This document shows, piece after piece, positions 33,945-45,154 of a DNA stretch of 64,000 nucleotides. Position numbers and translations under genes: made by a program. The stretch is taken from NCBI GenBank assembly GCA_003255025.1, contig QANY01000156.1, forward strand, positions 1,327,639-1,391,638, given 5' to 3'. Within the stretch, counting starts at the first letter, position 1, and each line of letters begins with the position of its first letter. The notes under the pieces are model-generated. The model was given only the letters and a program-made list of their open reading frames with translations, had not been told where the DNA came from and made no database searches. The DNA comes from Datisca glomerata. Taxonomy: Eukaryota; Streptophyta; Magnoliopsida; Cucurbitales; Datiscaceae.

Positions 33945-34235
33945 CTAAGAGGTCTGATCTGGTGCTCGATTTCCATCTTCCTCAAGAGGATTGATCTGGC
34001 GCTTAATTTTCATCTTCCCCAAGAGGTCTGATCTGGCGCCCCGATTTCATTCTTGATAGGGGTATGGTCTGGAGCTTCGAATTCTGTTTTCACTGCAAGA
34101 TCTGATCTTAGAGCTTGGTTTCCGCTTTCGCTACAAGATCTGTTTTGGAGCTTGGTTTCCATCTTCGCTAAAAGGTCCGATCTGACACTCAATTTCATTC
34201 TCACTATGGGGTCTGCTTCGATGTTTCAGATTCTG
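33945..34235. repeat. Short tandem repeats at the edge of LTR-D2
   Basis: About seven imperfect units of 35-50 bp with AGAGGTCTGATCTGGCGCT and TTTCCATCTTC replace the expected end of the LTR. Confidence 0.6.
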
Positions 34236-34979
34236 TTCTGACGTTTTTACTCTCCCTAGTCATTTCTTTCATCGCTTCCCATCCTTGTGCTCAGGTTTAA
34301 TAACCGTTATTTACCTTTTTGTCAGAACACGCAAAACAAATTTTCCAAGCAGATGTTTAACATGTCGTTGTTAACCTTCTCATTGAGGATGCAGATGCCA
34401 ACCCTTCTGTTGAAGATGTTGCCGCTGATGCAACCATATTCTCTTGTATCTTTTCGTAATTTTTCCTTTCTTCCAAACATAGCAAATTTTCTTTTTCCTT
34501 TATTTGCAGTTATTTTTCCGTTGTAACTTTTTTCCGTTCACAGGGACTGGTTTGTTTGAAGATGACTTCTAGTCTTCTTTTGAGAACATCTACTAATTAT
34601 GGAGTTCCTCCAATTTTCTTTTGCTACAAGTGCATTGATAGAGTTTTCTTGTATTCTTCAATACGTGCTCATTGATAGAGTTTATCCTGTTTCTTCATTT
34701 TTCTTTTCCTTCTCTCATACGTTAAGATTTGTGGCAAGAATGTTGTACAAGAATAATAACATAATAATTTGTTGAAATGAGTAAGGAATGAGTGTACTAT
34801 TTCATAATTTTATTGTAGGAGTTTGAGTTTGATGTCCCACTTCCATTGATTGAACCAATTTCCTTATTTTTCTTTCTCCTTCTCTTGTTTTGTAGTTTTC
34901 CTGTGTACTTCAGCTTCAATCAATGTAAATACTCTGTTTATGCATTTTTTCTTCTATTGAACTCTCTTTTTGTTGTATT

Positions 34980-36110
34980 GCTATTTCAAAGACTTAGGTT
35001 CAAAATAAAAAATCATGACCTCATTTTTACTTTCCGCATTCTGAGAGAATGTCTCACGAACAGTATACTCCCAAGGATTTAGGTTCAAATAATGAACTAT
35101 TACCCCGTCTTCATTCTGAGAGTATGACATATGAACTGTCATTTTCTTTTAAGAGAATGACTTAGGTTTAAATAAAAAGTCATGGCTCCATTTCCGCTTT
35201 AAGAGTGACTTATGAACTGCCTATTTTCAAAGACTTAGGTTCAAATAAAGAACCATGGCCCCGTCTTCATTCTGAGAGAAAGAATTACGAACTGCCCATT
35301 TTCTTTTGAGAGGAGGACTTAGATTCAAATAAAGAACTATGACCTCATTTTTATTTTGAGAGGGACTTACAAACTGCCTATTTTCTTTTGAGAGAAGGAT
35401 TTAGGTTCAAATAAATAATCATGACCCCATTTTCACTTTGAGAGGAACTTACAAACTGTCCATTTTCTTTTGAGAGGAGGACTCAGGTTCAAATAAAGAA
35501 TCATTGCCTCATTTTTATTTCCTTTTAAGAACGACGTCCATAGATACTCCCAAGGATTTAGGCTCCTTCCGCGGAACCATGGCCCCGTTTTGATTTACTA
35601 CCAGTTCATCGATAGAGTCTTTCTTGTTTCCTTTCTTTTCTTCCGCTTCTTTTTCCTTCCTGCTTCTTTTTCCTTTCTTTCTCGCTTCCCGTTCTAAAAT
35701 GTTGAAGCCGGGGGCTTCATTTACTTGACTTTTATTTTACCGACAATTTCTTTCTTTTCTTTTCTACATTTCTTTACTCAGCTCAGCCTTTCTTTCCTCA
35801 GCTTTTCTTTTCTGATCTGAAGTTCTCTCCTCAACTTTTTTTTATTTATCCATTCTCGTTGATTTGTTCTCATCCTTTGTCCATCGCGACTTGTGTTTCA
35901 ATTCCTTTTGAGAGTATGACTTATGTGATGTCATTCTCTTTTGAGATGAGGACTTAGGTTCATATAAAGAACCATGGCCCCGTTTACATTTTCTGCATTT
36001 TGGGAGAATGTCCCATGAATTGTCTGCTCCCAAGGACTTAGGTTCAAATAAATAACCATGGCTCCATTTTGATTTTCTTCTGAGAACGGCGTACGTAGAC
36101 TCTTCCAAGG
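34980..36110. repeat. Tandem array, ~80-90-bp unit
   Basis: Units contain GACTTAGGTTCAAATAAAGA, CCATGGCCCCGTTTTCATT and CTTATGAACTGCCCATTTTC. The array is interrupted by unrelated TC-rich sequence at about 35590-35885. Confidence 0.7.
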
Positions 36111-36119
36111 ACTTAGGCT

Positions 36120-36530
36120 ACTTCAGTGGAACCATGGCCCCGTTTTGACTTCCTTCTGAGCCCCTCCTAAGGAATTAGCCCTTAGTTCCTTCTGAGACTA
36201 GGACTTATGAATTGCTCCTCCCAAAAACTTACGCCCTTAGTTCTTTCTGAGAGTAGGACTTATGAATTTCACCTCCCAAGGACTTACGCCATTAGTTCCT
36301 TCTGAGAGTAGGACTTATGAATTGCCCATCCCAATGACTCACGCCCTTAATTTTTTCTGAGAGTAGGACTTATGAACTGCCCCTCCCAAGAACTTACACC
36401 CTTAGTTTCTTCTTAGAGTAGGACTTATGAATTTCCCATCCCAAGGACTTACGCCCTTAGTTCCTTCTGAGAGTAGGACTTACGAATTTCCCCTTCCAAT
36501 GACTTACGCCCTTATTTCTGATGTTGTTGA
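36120..36530. repeat. Tandem array, ~60-bp unit, about seven copies
   Basis: Units contain CTTAGTTCCTTCTGAGAGTA, GGACTTATGAATT and CCTCCCAAGGACTTACGCC. They share GGACTTATGAA and CCAAGGACTTA words with the neighbouring array and probably arose from it. Confidence 0.75.
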
Positions 36531-36589
36531 AGGATAGAGAAAGTTGATGCCAAGTATTTGTTTTGTAAGCAGTCTACACACTATCATGC

Positions 36590-37735
36590 ATCAGTTTTGA
36601 TTGAAAGTTTCAAATTGTATTCCATGAAATTCTTCAAGAAGTTGACTTTCATATGCTTCGGATGATATATAATTCACCATGTAATTGGATCCCAGTCGAT
36701 ACAGTTTATTTTACAAATTTGACCGTTCTGTGTAATAAGCTTTCCTGAACAGCCTTCATGCAAATTTTCATAACTTTTGTTCAGGAGGTCCGAATCAAGT
36801 TCTGCAAAATTTGTGACTTTTGATTGAAATCTCTAAATTGAATTCCGTAAAATTCTCTAATAAGTAGACTTGTGTATCTTTCTGATGATGTAAGGTTCAC
36901 CGTGTAGTTGGCTTCCAGAAAATACAATTTAATTTCTGAAATTGACCATTCTACATATTCTACTTTCTTGAACAGTCTTCATAAAAATTGTCATAACTTT
37001 TACTCGAGAGCTCCAAATCGAGTTTTTTCCTGAATAGCACCAACGAGAGCTGCCATAACTTTTGTTTGAGAGCTTCAAAATGATTTTCGTGAAATTCTTC
37101 ACAAAGTAGATTTCTATATCTTTCCACTGATATAAGATTCATCATATAGTTTATCCCTAGTAAATGTAGTTTAATTTCTGAATTCAAGGTTCTGTATAAT
37201 CTGTTTTCCTAAGCAGCCTCCACGAGAATTGCATAATATTTTCTCAAGAACTCCAAATCAAGTTCTGCAAAATTATTCAAGAAGTAGACATCTATATATT
37301 TATAATGATACATTATTTGTTATGTAATTCTATATATTTATAATGGCACCAACAACCATTACCATAGCTTTTGATCGGGAGCTTCAAATTGATTTTCGTA
37401 AAATTCTTCATGTGGTAGATTTTCGTATCTTTCCATTGATACAAGATTTTCTGTGTAATTGACTCCTACTAAATTCATTTTAATTTCTGAAGTTGTTCAT
37501 TCTGCATATTTTGCTTTCTTTAATAGCCTTCACGAAAATCATCATAACGTTTTGTTGTGAGCTCCAAAATCAATTCCGTAAAATTCTTCAAGAAGTAGAC
37601 TTCTATATCTACATAATAATATATGATTCTCCATGTGGTTAGCTCCCAATTGACACAGTATAATTTTCTAAATTTACTATTCTACATAATCTTCATTTCT
37701 GAACAGCTTGTATGAAAACTACCATAACATAGGTT
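36590..37735. repeat. Tandem array, ~180-bp unit, about six copies
   Basis: Anchor words GAACAGCCTTCATG, CATAACTTTTGTT and GTAAAATTCTTCAAGAAGTA recur at intervals of mostly 175-225 bp (for example 36747, 36970, 37212, 37519, 37699), with some deleted units. The unit length is like that of plant satellites, but here the array lies inside a retroelement. Confidence 0.7.
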
Positions 37736-37921
37736 AGAAGGAATGGAAACCAAGAAAATGGAACTCTTTCTGATTAGGTATGTTTGACACCATTCTTTCC
37801 AAAGTGATCTTTTAGAAGGGAGTAGCAAGAACCATAAGTGTTTGGCTATAGCAACTTCATTAGCTAGAACCAGATCCCTAAGGCCTAACCCACCTTGTAC
37901 CTTGTCAAAACGCAGGTCTGC
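37736..37921 (-). pseudogene. LINE reverse-transcriptase C-terminal fragment
   Basis: On the minus strand an open frame reads WADLRFDKVQGGLGLRDLVL, ANEVAIAKHLWFLLLPSKRS and LWKEWCQTYLIRKSSIF. The K(S/x)xGGLGLRDLxxxNxAxxxKHLW...SLWxxWxxxYL pattern is the conserved region after the RT domain in plant LINEs. It is about 60 residues with no stop, joined sharply to tandem repeats on both sides. Confidence 0.7.
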
Positions 37922-38564
37922 CCAAGCCGATCTGATCTGAACTTGGTGAGTTCTTTTGTTTTGTGCTTTCTGAGCTCTTTTGTTCTGAACTTTATGAACT
38001 CTTCTGGTCTGCGATTTATGAGCTTGTCTGGTCTGAGCTCTCTAGGCTCTTCTGATCTAAGCTTTCAGAGTTTTTCTGATATGAGCTTTCAGAGCTTTTC
38101 TGATATGAGCTTTTTTGTTCTGAACTCTCTAAGCTTTTCTGATCTGAGCTCTCTAGCTTTTCTAATCTGAGCTCTCTAAGATCTTCTTATCTGAGCTCTC
38201 TAAGCTTTTCTGATATGTGCTTTTTTAGCTCAGCTTTTAATATCTGCTCTGATTTTTTTCTTGCTTGAAGCTTCCTCGGTAGCAACATTTCCATGGTGGC
38301 AATGCTGCCTCTCGCACTTAGTGATGACGGCAGCGACGCTCTTCGCTTCCAATTTTTGTTTTCTAGTCATTTTCATTTCTTCTTTCGTTCTGAGTTTCTA
38401 TATTGTTGGCTTTTCCATTCCTACTTCTGGTTCGGCTTCCGTTTTCACTTTTTCTTTCATTTCCACTTCTGCTTCAGTTGTTAAGTGGGGCGTTTGATTT
38501 AGTTTTGAGCATTTTGGGAAGGGATTTCTTGAGTTTTTCTCTCGCTCTCAATGAAAGCACTAAA

Positions 38565-39094
38565 TATAAAGGAAAATATCTACTGTCTTTGAGAATTGGT
38601 CGTGAATTTTTTACATCATAATATGAAAATCAAGAGAATAATTTAGAGAGAGAGAGAATAATGACACCATGATTTACGTGAAAAATCCTTAAAGGGAAGA
38701 AAAATCACGGGGAGACTTTGATAGTATTTCATTATGGGAAAAAGGGTTTGCAAGGCTAATGAGTGTTGAGAGTTGTTGTCCCCTCGTTTGGAGTTGCATC
38801 TTGTCTCCATTTATAAGCCTTCAATCGGTTGCATAAAATCTGATACAACTTATCTAATTTTTATCTCAAAATAAGATCAACAGAATATTCCCTGAGATCT
38901 AGCTTATCAACAATAACAACCAAGTGAATCTTGACCGTCTGATCAATCCAATGATCTTGATTACCTTCTCTTTGGATTTCCATGTCAGCAATCCATGTAC
39001 TTTCATCTGATTGGTCGATTCTCGCTCTATCTTTTCTTCGATGGATTTTTCGATCTAGATCTTGTCACGTGTCATATGAAATTATTCCTGTTCA
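38565..39094 (-). repeat. LTR-D3, right (5') LTR of element D
   Basis: 530 bp, the same length as LTR-D1. It starts TATAAAGG (TG changed to TA) and ends CTGTTCA, next to the CATAG target copy. Inside it the minus strand reads TTTAGTGCTTTCATTGAGAG, the primer-site position. Confidence 0.7.
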
Positions 39095-39406
39095 CATAGG
39101 TACATGACATTCAGGCACAATACCCTTAACTTTCCACTGGTAGGTGAATTTTCCCACTCTAGAAGGCGTGACATGCATAAGAGGATATCAAAAAGTTGCT
39201 AGAAGCTGTGTGGTTTTGGCCATTAGTCAGGACAAAGTAGTTTAAGAAGAAGAACCTGAAACGGGTGATGAAAACATTGTCATCTTAGCTCATGCAGTAA
39301 GTGTAACCGATAATTAAAGGCGGTTACCTTAGGACTCACAACGACTACTCCATAGAGGAAAAAATTTTAGACTGCAGCTCAAACAAAGACCTTGAGGAAA
39401 TACCAC

Positions 39407-40633
39407 TAAGTGAAGATCACAATGAGTGGACTACCAAGATTGCCTCTACTCTCAAGCCACGCTCCATACTCCTTTGTGCAGTTCATGCGAATCTTCTCAT
39501 TTTGCACCGTTCTCGTTATTTTCCAAGCTCCAATCAGCTGCTACAATTTTTGTTCAATATCTTGAGAATCATAACTTATCTCAATATCCTTCAATGTGTA
39601 TGTGGCAGGGACAAACTGTCTCATGTACAATTGACGGAGCACCATTAGCGGAGCATAACTAGTACAACCACATGGACCTAATAGCGGGACCCATTGAAAG
39701 TCACCACATCTATAAATCATCGATGTCAACGGCATCCAATGGGCTTTCCAGGTAACATTCTCATCATTCAACTTTGATAGGTAAAAGAGTCACACCCTTT
39801 TTTGCGGGAAACTGTGGATTCCATTTGACCATTCCAAATTGTGCAATGGGGATTCTCGTCTTCATACATGGACTTGAAAACTTAACTTGAGGACATTTGA
39901 AATCTGGTGGACATCTTAGATAGCTAAGAATCCAAACACACAAAAGAAATGAAGAGCCGGTGAACTTCCCTTTTTCCAAACACTCGGATGTGATTTAAGG
40001 AACGAAAAGTCTCAGCGAAATTGAGACAATAGCGTTAACACCATGTTCAACTTGCAGGAAAATTTTTGTAACTTTATGATCCACATAACCTTGAATCTTT
40101 AGAAACAACACGGTGCCATAAATACATAGAGCATACAAAGCCATACTCTTATCTTTCTTCAAGACATTTTGGGTGTGATCTAGGAGGTGATCCAGCGGCA
40201 CACGCTCATTACGCCTTTTAACTTTCAACATTTTCTTAATCTCAAATGCACGGACAGTACCCAAGAGCTTGGATAAAGCTCTCTTCAATGTGAGCTTTTT
40301 GTCATAATTATAAACTTTATCTGTGTTTTACAGCGGGACATTCAATAGGACTCTATATTCTTCAATTGTTGGAGTAAGATCAATTGTTCCAAAGGTGAAA
40401 CATATGTACAGAGGGTCCCAGAAATGCATTAAATCCTTAATAATGGGAGCGTTGGCTGCAATATACAGAAGATAAGCGATGTGACCATATTTACCGACAA
40501 ACAAATTTTTGTGCTCTGGTGAAAAATCCTCTCATATCTTCTTCAACCTCTCCAGTAAGTGTGTGATAACTCTATCTTAGTGATTGATAGTAGAAGAATG
40601 ACATCCTCCTTTTTCAGACAATCTCTTTTTCAT
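39407..40633 (-). pseudogene. DUF7745-like retroelement ORF, copy 2
   Basis: This aligns with copy 1. From an ATG at 40633 it reads MKKRLSEK, without the early stop of copy 1, but an extra base then shifts the frame. Later pieces include MPLD-equivalent VPLDHLLDHTQNVLKKDKSM, YALCIYGTVLFLKIQGYVD, SSFLLCVWILSYLRCPPDFK and FGMVKWN. Frame breaks at different places from copy 1 show that the two copies decayed separately. It lies inside LTR-C, in the same position as copy 1 inside LTR-B. Confidence 0.65.
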
Positions 40634-41305
40634 TTCTGTGTTTCCTCTAACTATTGGGCTACAATATCTTGATCTTCTATCACACTCGGAGTGGAAGTCA
40701 AAAATATGAATGAATTAAATACTTCTTTACAATCCCTATTACGCAACATGATGCATGTATGCAAAAATGAAAGACCAAATCAGAAGTGAACCAATGGAGA
40801 AGAAAAGAAATGTTTGAGTAGTGTAAGACAAAGTTAATCATGATACCATATTTAAGCCGAATCTCTATTTCTATCAAACATTGGTCATGAGATGAGCTCT
40901 AAAAATCAAATACATGTGTGGTTGGGCTTTCAAATATCTTAATAGGCTCTCACGTTATCTACATTGTTATCCAAACGGAGTAACATGGGCCTCCAAACTT
41001 TCATGTGCCTGCACGAAAATCGCAATTCCACGAAGACATTCCACTACTTATTCTTGCTAATCCTAAATGGAAAGCCCGGGTATAGGGTTGGTGTGTGTGT
41101 GTGTGAAATTAGAAATTATGTAAAAAAGTATATTTTGAAAAAAAATGAACTATATACAACTATAAGTATGAATAAGAAAAAACAATGAATCAAATAAACA
41201 AACAAAGAACCACACAAAATGATAGCATATGATAAAATTTTGGCTTGACTCTCTATCGATCTAAAAGTGGTTAGACCAATTGCGTCTCTAGTGGAGTCGC
41301 CAAGT
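40634..41305 (-). other. 5' leader of the LTR-C element
   Basis: Non-coding; aligns with 30512-31219. It begins inside LTR-C with ACTTGGCGACTCCACTAGAG on the minus strand, the primer-site position. Confidence 0.55.
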
Positions 41306-43100
41306 TGTCGCAACGTGCCTTCGACGCAGAGCGAAGATTGAAAAAATCATTTTTGAAGAAAAGAAATTCACAGTCACCACCAATCATTTTAGGGTGTGAT
41401 TGATCACCCAATTTTAAAATAAAAATTTTGGTCTACGAAAACTCAAAGTTGGTTTGAGAGTCATTTGTGTGTGGAAAATGTATTAGCACCCCGCAACACC
41501 CATTGTTAAAATAGTTATCAAATATTATCTAAATTATATTTTAAAACAAGATTAAAGAAATTCATTTTTGAATGTCTCATTTGATACATTTTACATCATA
41601 AAAATGAATAATATAAATGACCTTAATGGGTGGTACAAAGACCATTGAAAAAATATTTTTTATTTTTTATATATTTTTCTAAAATCCATTATTGGAGTTA
41701 CTCTCGGTATCCCAAAAAATAACTCATCACCTTGGTAGTTCGAAAAATTTGGTATCCAAAAAATTTCAAAGTCTGTCATCGGATTTTTTTAGTGAAAACT
41801 AAATAATGAAATTAACAAAATTTAAATCTAATTGTTATAGTTTTAATTTATGAACGTTAATTCTGAAGATAAAAGAATAAAATAATAATCACATTAAAAC
41901 CATGATGATATGACAATAATACAGAAAAAATAAGAAGAGATAACTATAAAGAAAAAGAAAGAATAATGGAAAGAAATGATAAAAATGATAAAAATGTATG
42001 ATAAATTTTAAAAGAATATGTTAGATGAAAATAAGGAAACAATATGTGAAACAAGTAAAATAAATTAAAATAAACAAAATAAATTAAAACAACAACAATA
42101 TCTACTAATAAAAGAAAATGAAAAAACAAACAACAAAAAAGGAAAAAGAAATAAAACACACGAAAAAATACACCGAGTGATTTCACCCTTTTTTAAAAGA
42201 ATATATATATAATTATTTCATAAATAAATTAATAATAATTGTTTTTATGTGTAAATTAATTTATAAAAAATGTTTAATTTCATACATAATTGATATGAAC
42301 ATACTATTTTTGACTACATAGTCTACTAATTTATCATTGTACAGAGGTTTTACCCTCTATTTTATGTATTTTTATGTATGAGAAATTATCATATGAGAAC
42401 TTTTCATCAAATGTATAATTTCAACACATTAAAGGGTTAATTCACATTGAGTTAATATTACACTTCTCAAAGGCTTTATCATCATCTTCATTGATTGAGT
42501 TGATGCTAAATATATCTCATTATCAAATTTGTAGGAAAATCATCAATGCATTAAAATAAAACTCAAGATTAAGAGTAAAAAATAAAGAAGAAGGAACAAA
42601 GCATATAAACTACATGGGTATGAAAGAGAAATGATGAAGAACAATGAATTTATATATCTTATTAATAGAGGTGCGAGAAATTTAGACTATATTAAAAAAA
42701 AGAATGAGAGAAGATGAATAGGTAAATAGAAATGTAAACTCTTTTTCCCTCTCTCTAAGAAAATCTCTCTTATTTCTCATACACTCTCTCTAAAAATATC
42801 ACTCTCCTTCTTTCAAAAGCCTCTCCTCTTTCTCACTCTAAAAGTCCATTTTCAAGTGAAGGCCTCTTATTTATAGGCAAAATTAGAGTTTCACTTTTTT
42901 CTTTTAATATTTATGCTCATTTTTTTATTTTTTTAGTCCTTGAACTTTTTTCTTATATTTTTAGTCCCTAGTCTATTTATCTATTTTAGACATTGGGCTT
43001 TTTTTTCAAAAAAAACATACACATATTAGACTAGTACATTAATTAATAAACAAAATGTGTATTTTTAAAGTATTAGACCAGCTAAAATCCAGTGTCTACA
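41306..43100 (-). mobile_element. LTR-C: 1,795-bp LTR of the Tat/Ogre-like family
   Basis: Plus-sense ends are TGTCGCAACGTG and CAGTGTCTACA. It aligns with LTR-B but lacks short stretches, including one of roughly 120 bp near 42340. The minus-sense TATA box is at 42866-42878. The primer-site-like sequence on its left marks it as a 5' LTR, while the sequence at its right repeats that right of LTR-B. Confidence 0.8.
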
Positions 43101-43787
43101 TTACTCTTATTATTAAGAGTTGTATTTCTGCCCACAGGAAAAGATTAGAGGTATCTTGAATTTAATCCTAATTAATTATAAACTTAAGTCAAGCTTGCTT
43201 ATTTATGTATATTTGTCTTTTCATTCATTATTATGCAATTTATTTAAATATAGAAATTACCATGAACGTGATATTTAAACTTGTCATGGCTAGGACGGGA
43301 CTAAGTGTAGAAACCATGAACGATGCGCCTTATTCGAAAGTAAGTGCGATGCTACCTGCAATGACACACCTTTTAAGCAACCCACGCAATTGGTGGTGTT
43401 GGGATGTGGAGTTGCCCAAAAATGCAATTTCGGAAAGACCATAGGTACATGACATTAAGGCGCAATACCCTTAACTTTCCACCGGTAGGTGAATTTTCCC
43501 ACTCTAGAAGGCGTGCATGCATAAGAGGATATCAAAAAGTTGCTAGAAGCTGTGTGGTTTTGGCCATTAGTCAGGACAAAGTAGTTCAAGAAGAAGAACC
43601 TGAAACGGGTGATGAAAACATCACCAGCTTAGCTCATGCAGTAAGTGTAACCCATAATCAAAGGCGGTTACCTTCGGACTCACGACGACTACTCCATAGA
43701 GGAAAAGAGTTCAGACTGCAGCTCGAACAAAGACCTTGAGGAAATACCACTAAGTGAAGATCACAATGAGTGGACTAGCAAGATTGG
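43101..43787. other. Truncated third internal segment, with the empty site of element D
   Basis: 43101-43444 matches 33183-33510, and 43440-43787 matches 39095-39440 and 29050-29400 without the D insertion. The match stops abruptly at about 43787. It is therefore a piece of a third tandem unit that never received element D. Confidence 0.6.
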
Positions 43788-45154
43788 AGCAGAACTTAAC
43801 AGTCAAGACCCTTAATTGCCCTTTTCTTTTGTAGATATATTAGGGTTAGAGATTCCAATGAGTGTGAGTAAATTAAAATTTATATGGGCTGATAAATTCA
43901 CTTATTAATATTTATTAGTAATTGCTAAATTCACATACTAATATTTATTAGTAATTGTTATAGAACAATCAAGTGATTGAGAATCTTTGGATTTCAGATT
44001 TCAAGTTCATAATTATAGTTCTTGAATGTATTATTGTTGTACCATTTATTGTGATTATGTTTGTAATTGTTTTACACGCTTGTTTAAAAGTATGACTAGT
44101 TTATATTATCATGCATTATTAAGTTGAGTACGTTTTACATGTACTAATAGACTTTATATGTTCATGAATGATATTAGTATGTTTAGTCATGATATGCACT
44201 GAGTATTATGAACCATAAGTTAAACTATGTAATGTGATAACTAAGCAAGAAGTGGACTTTAGGTATGTCCATTCTTTAACAGAAAATCTGACTATTCATG
44301 TAGATCAGCTATATAGTTGGGTGTCATGACTATGTTCCTGACAATGTCCTTATAGTCAAGTTAACAACTTTAACGTCACCTAATTCATCACGTTTTCCAG
44401 CTATATGGTTGGGTGTCATCAGTATGTTCATGACAACGTCCATAAGGCCCAGTTAACCTTAAGTGGACAACATCTTAGGATCATCCAATTTGTCACTTTA
44501 TGTTTCAACTTATGATTAACTTAGTTTAACATGTTTCAACTCATATGAGAAATAGTTGTGGTTAGGGTTGTTAACTAGGGGATATGTTCAACTAAGTTAT
44601 GATTATGTATATTACATGATCACTTTTATGACATGTTTGCATATTATTATGTGAGTTCACTTATTGTATTATATGAGCTCACTTATTGCGTACTCTCTGT
44701 TACTCACTCCCCCAAAGTTGATTTTGATAAATGTGATAGCGAGCAAAAAAATTAGAAACTATCTTAACCAACCAAATCATCGAAATAATCTAAGATTTTA
44801 CTTTATTTTTTGTTATGAGATTCGAGAAAAGTTTTCATTATACGTTCTTTATTTAGAGACTTATTATGCGTTTCTTTGAACAAGACCTTAGCTTGAATCA
44901 AGATTTCTAGAGTTTCTCAAATTAACTTTATTCCAAAAAATTAATACACTTTATCAAGATTTTATTTAATTAAGCATTATGACGATTTGTTGCTTCCGCT
45001 ATTATTCACAAAGATTTTTCTGGTAAGGTAAAGCTATGGTATTCAATTTCGGGATTCTTCTTAAATTACGGGTTCCTATCTTTCTTAATTGAATTGAAAA
45101 TTTTAAAGTGTAAAATTATGAACATGGTTAATCCTTGAGAGTCAGGGCATTACA
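43785..45154. mobile_element. LTR-like sequence of another retroelement
   Basis: The right end, CTTGAGAGTCAGGGCATTACA without its first base, resembles the TGTAATGCCCTGA start (reversed) of many plant Gypsy LTRs, and is directly followed by Gypsy RNase H sequence. A TG at 43785 marks a possible left end where the upstream homology stops. Inside, about 44295-44398 is repeated at 44399-44490 (CAGCTATATGGTTGGGTGTC). No ORF is recognised. The left border is uncertain. Confidence 0.35.

Larger units (their letters stand above)
33511..39094 (-). mobile_element. Nested non-autonomous LTR element (D) with satellite-like arrays
   Basis: The element lies between direct repeats CATAG (33506-33510 and 39095-39099). 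The uninterrupted site survives at 43440-43444 (CATAGGTACATGAC), proving that 33511-39094 is an insertion. It has a right LTR of 530 bp (D3) and a damaged left LTR (D2). The 4.6-kb interior has no gag or pol. It consists of tandem arrays (34980-36110, 36120-36530, 36590-37735), a LINE fragment (37736-37921) and the TCTGAGCTCT-type repeats near the primer-site position. The TATA box and primer-site position make it leftward. Confidence 0.7.

Noticed and set aside
34980..37735. CRISPR-like spaced repeats
   Set aside because: The units are contiguous tandem repeats without unique spacers, in a plant retroelement.
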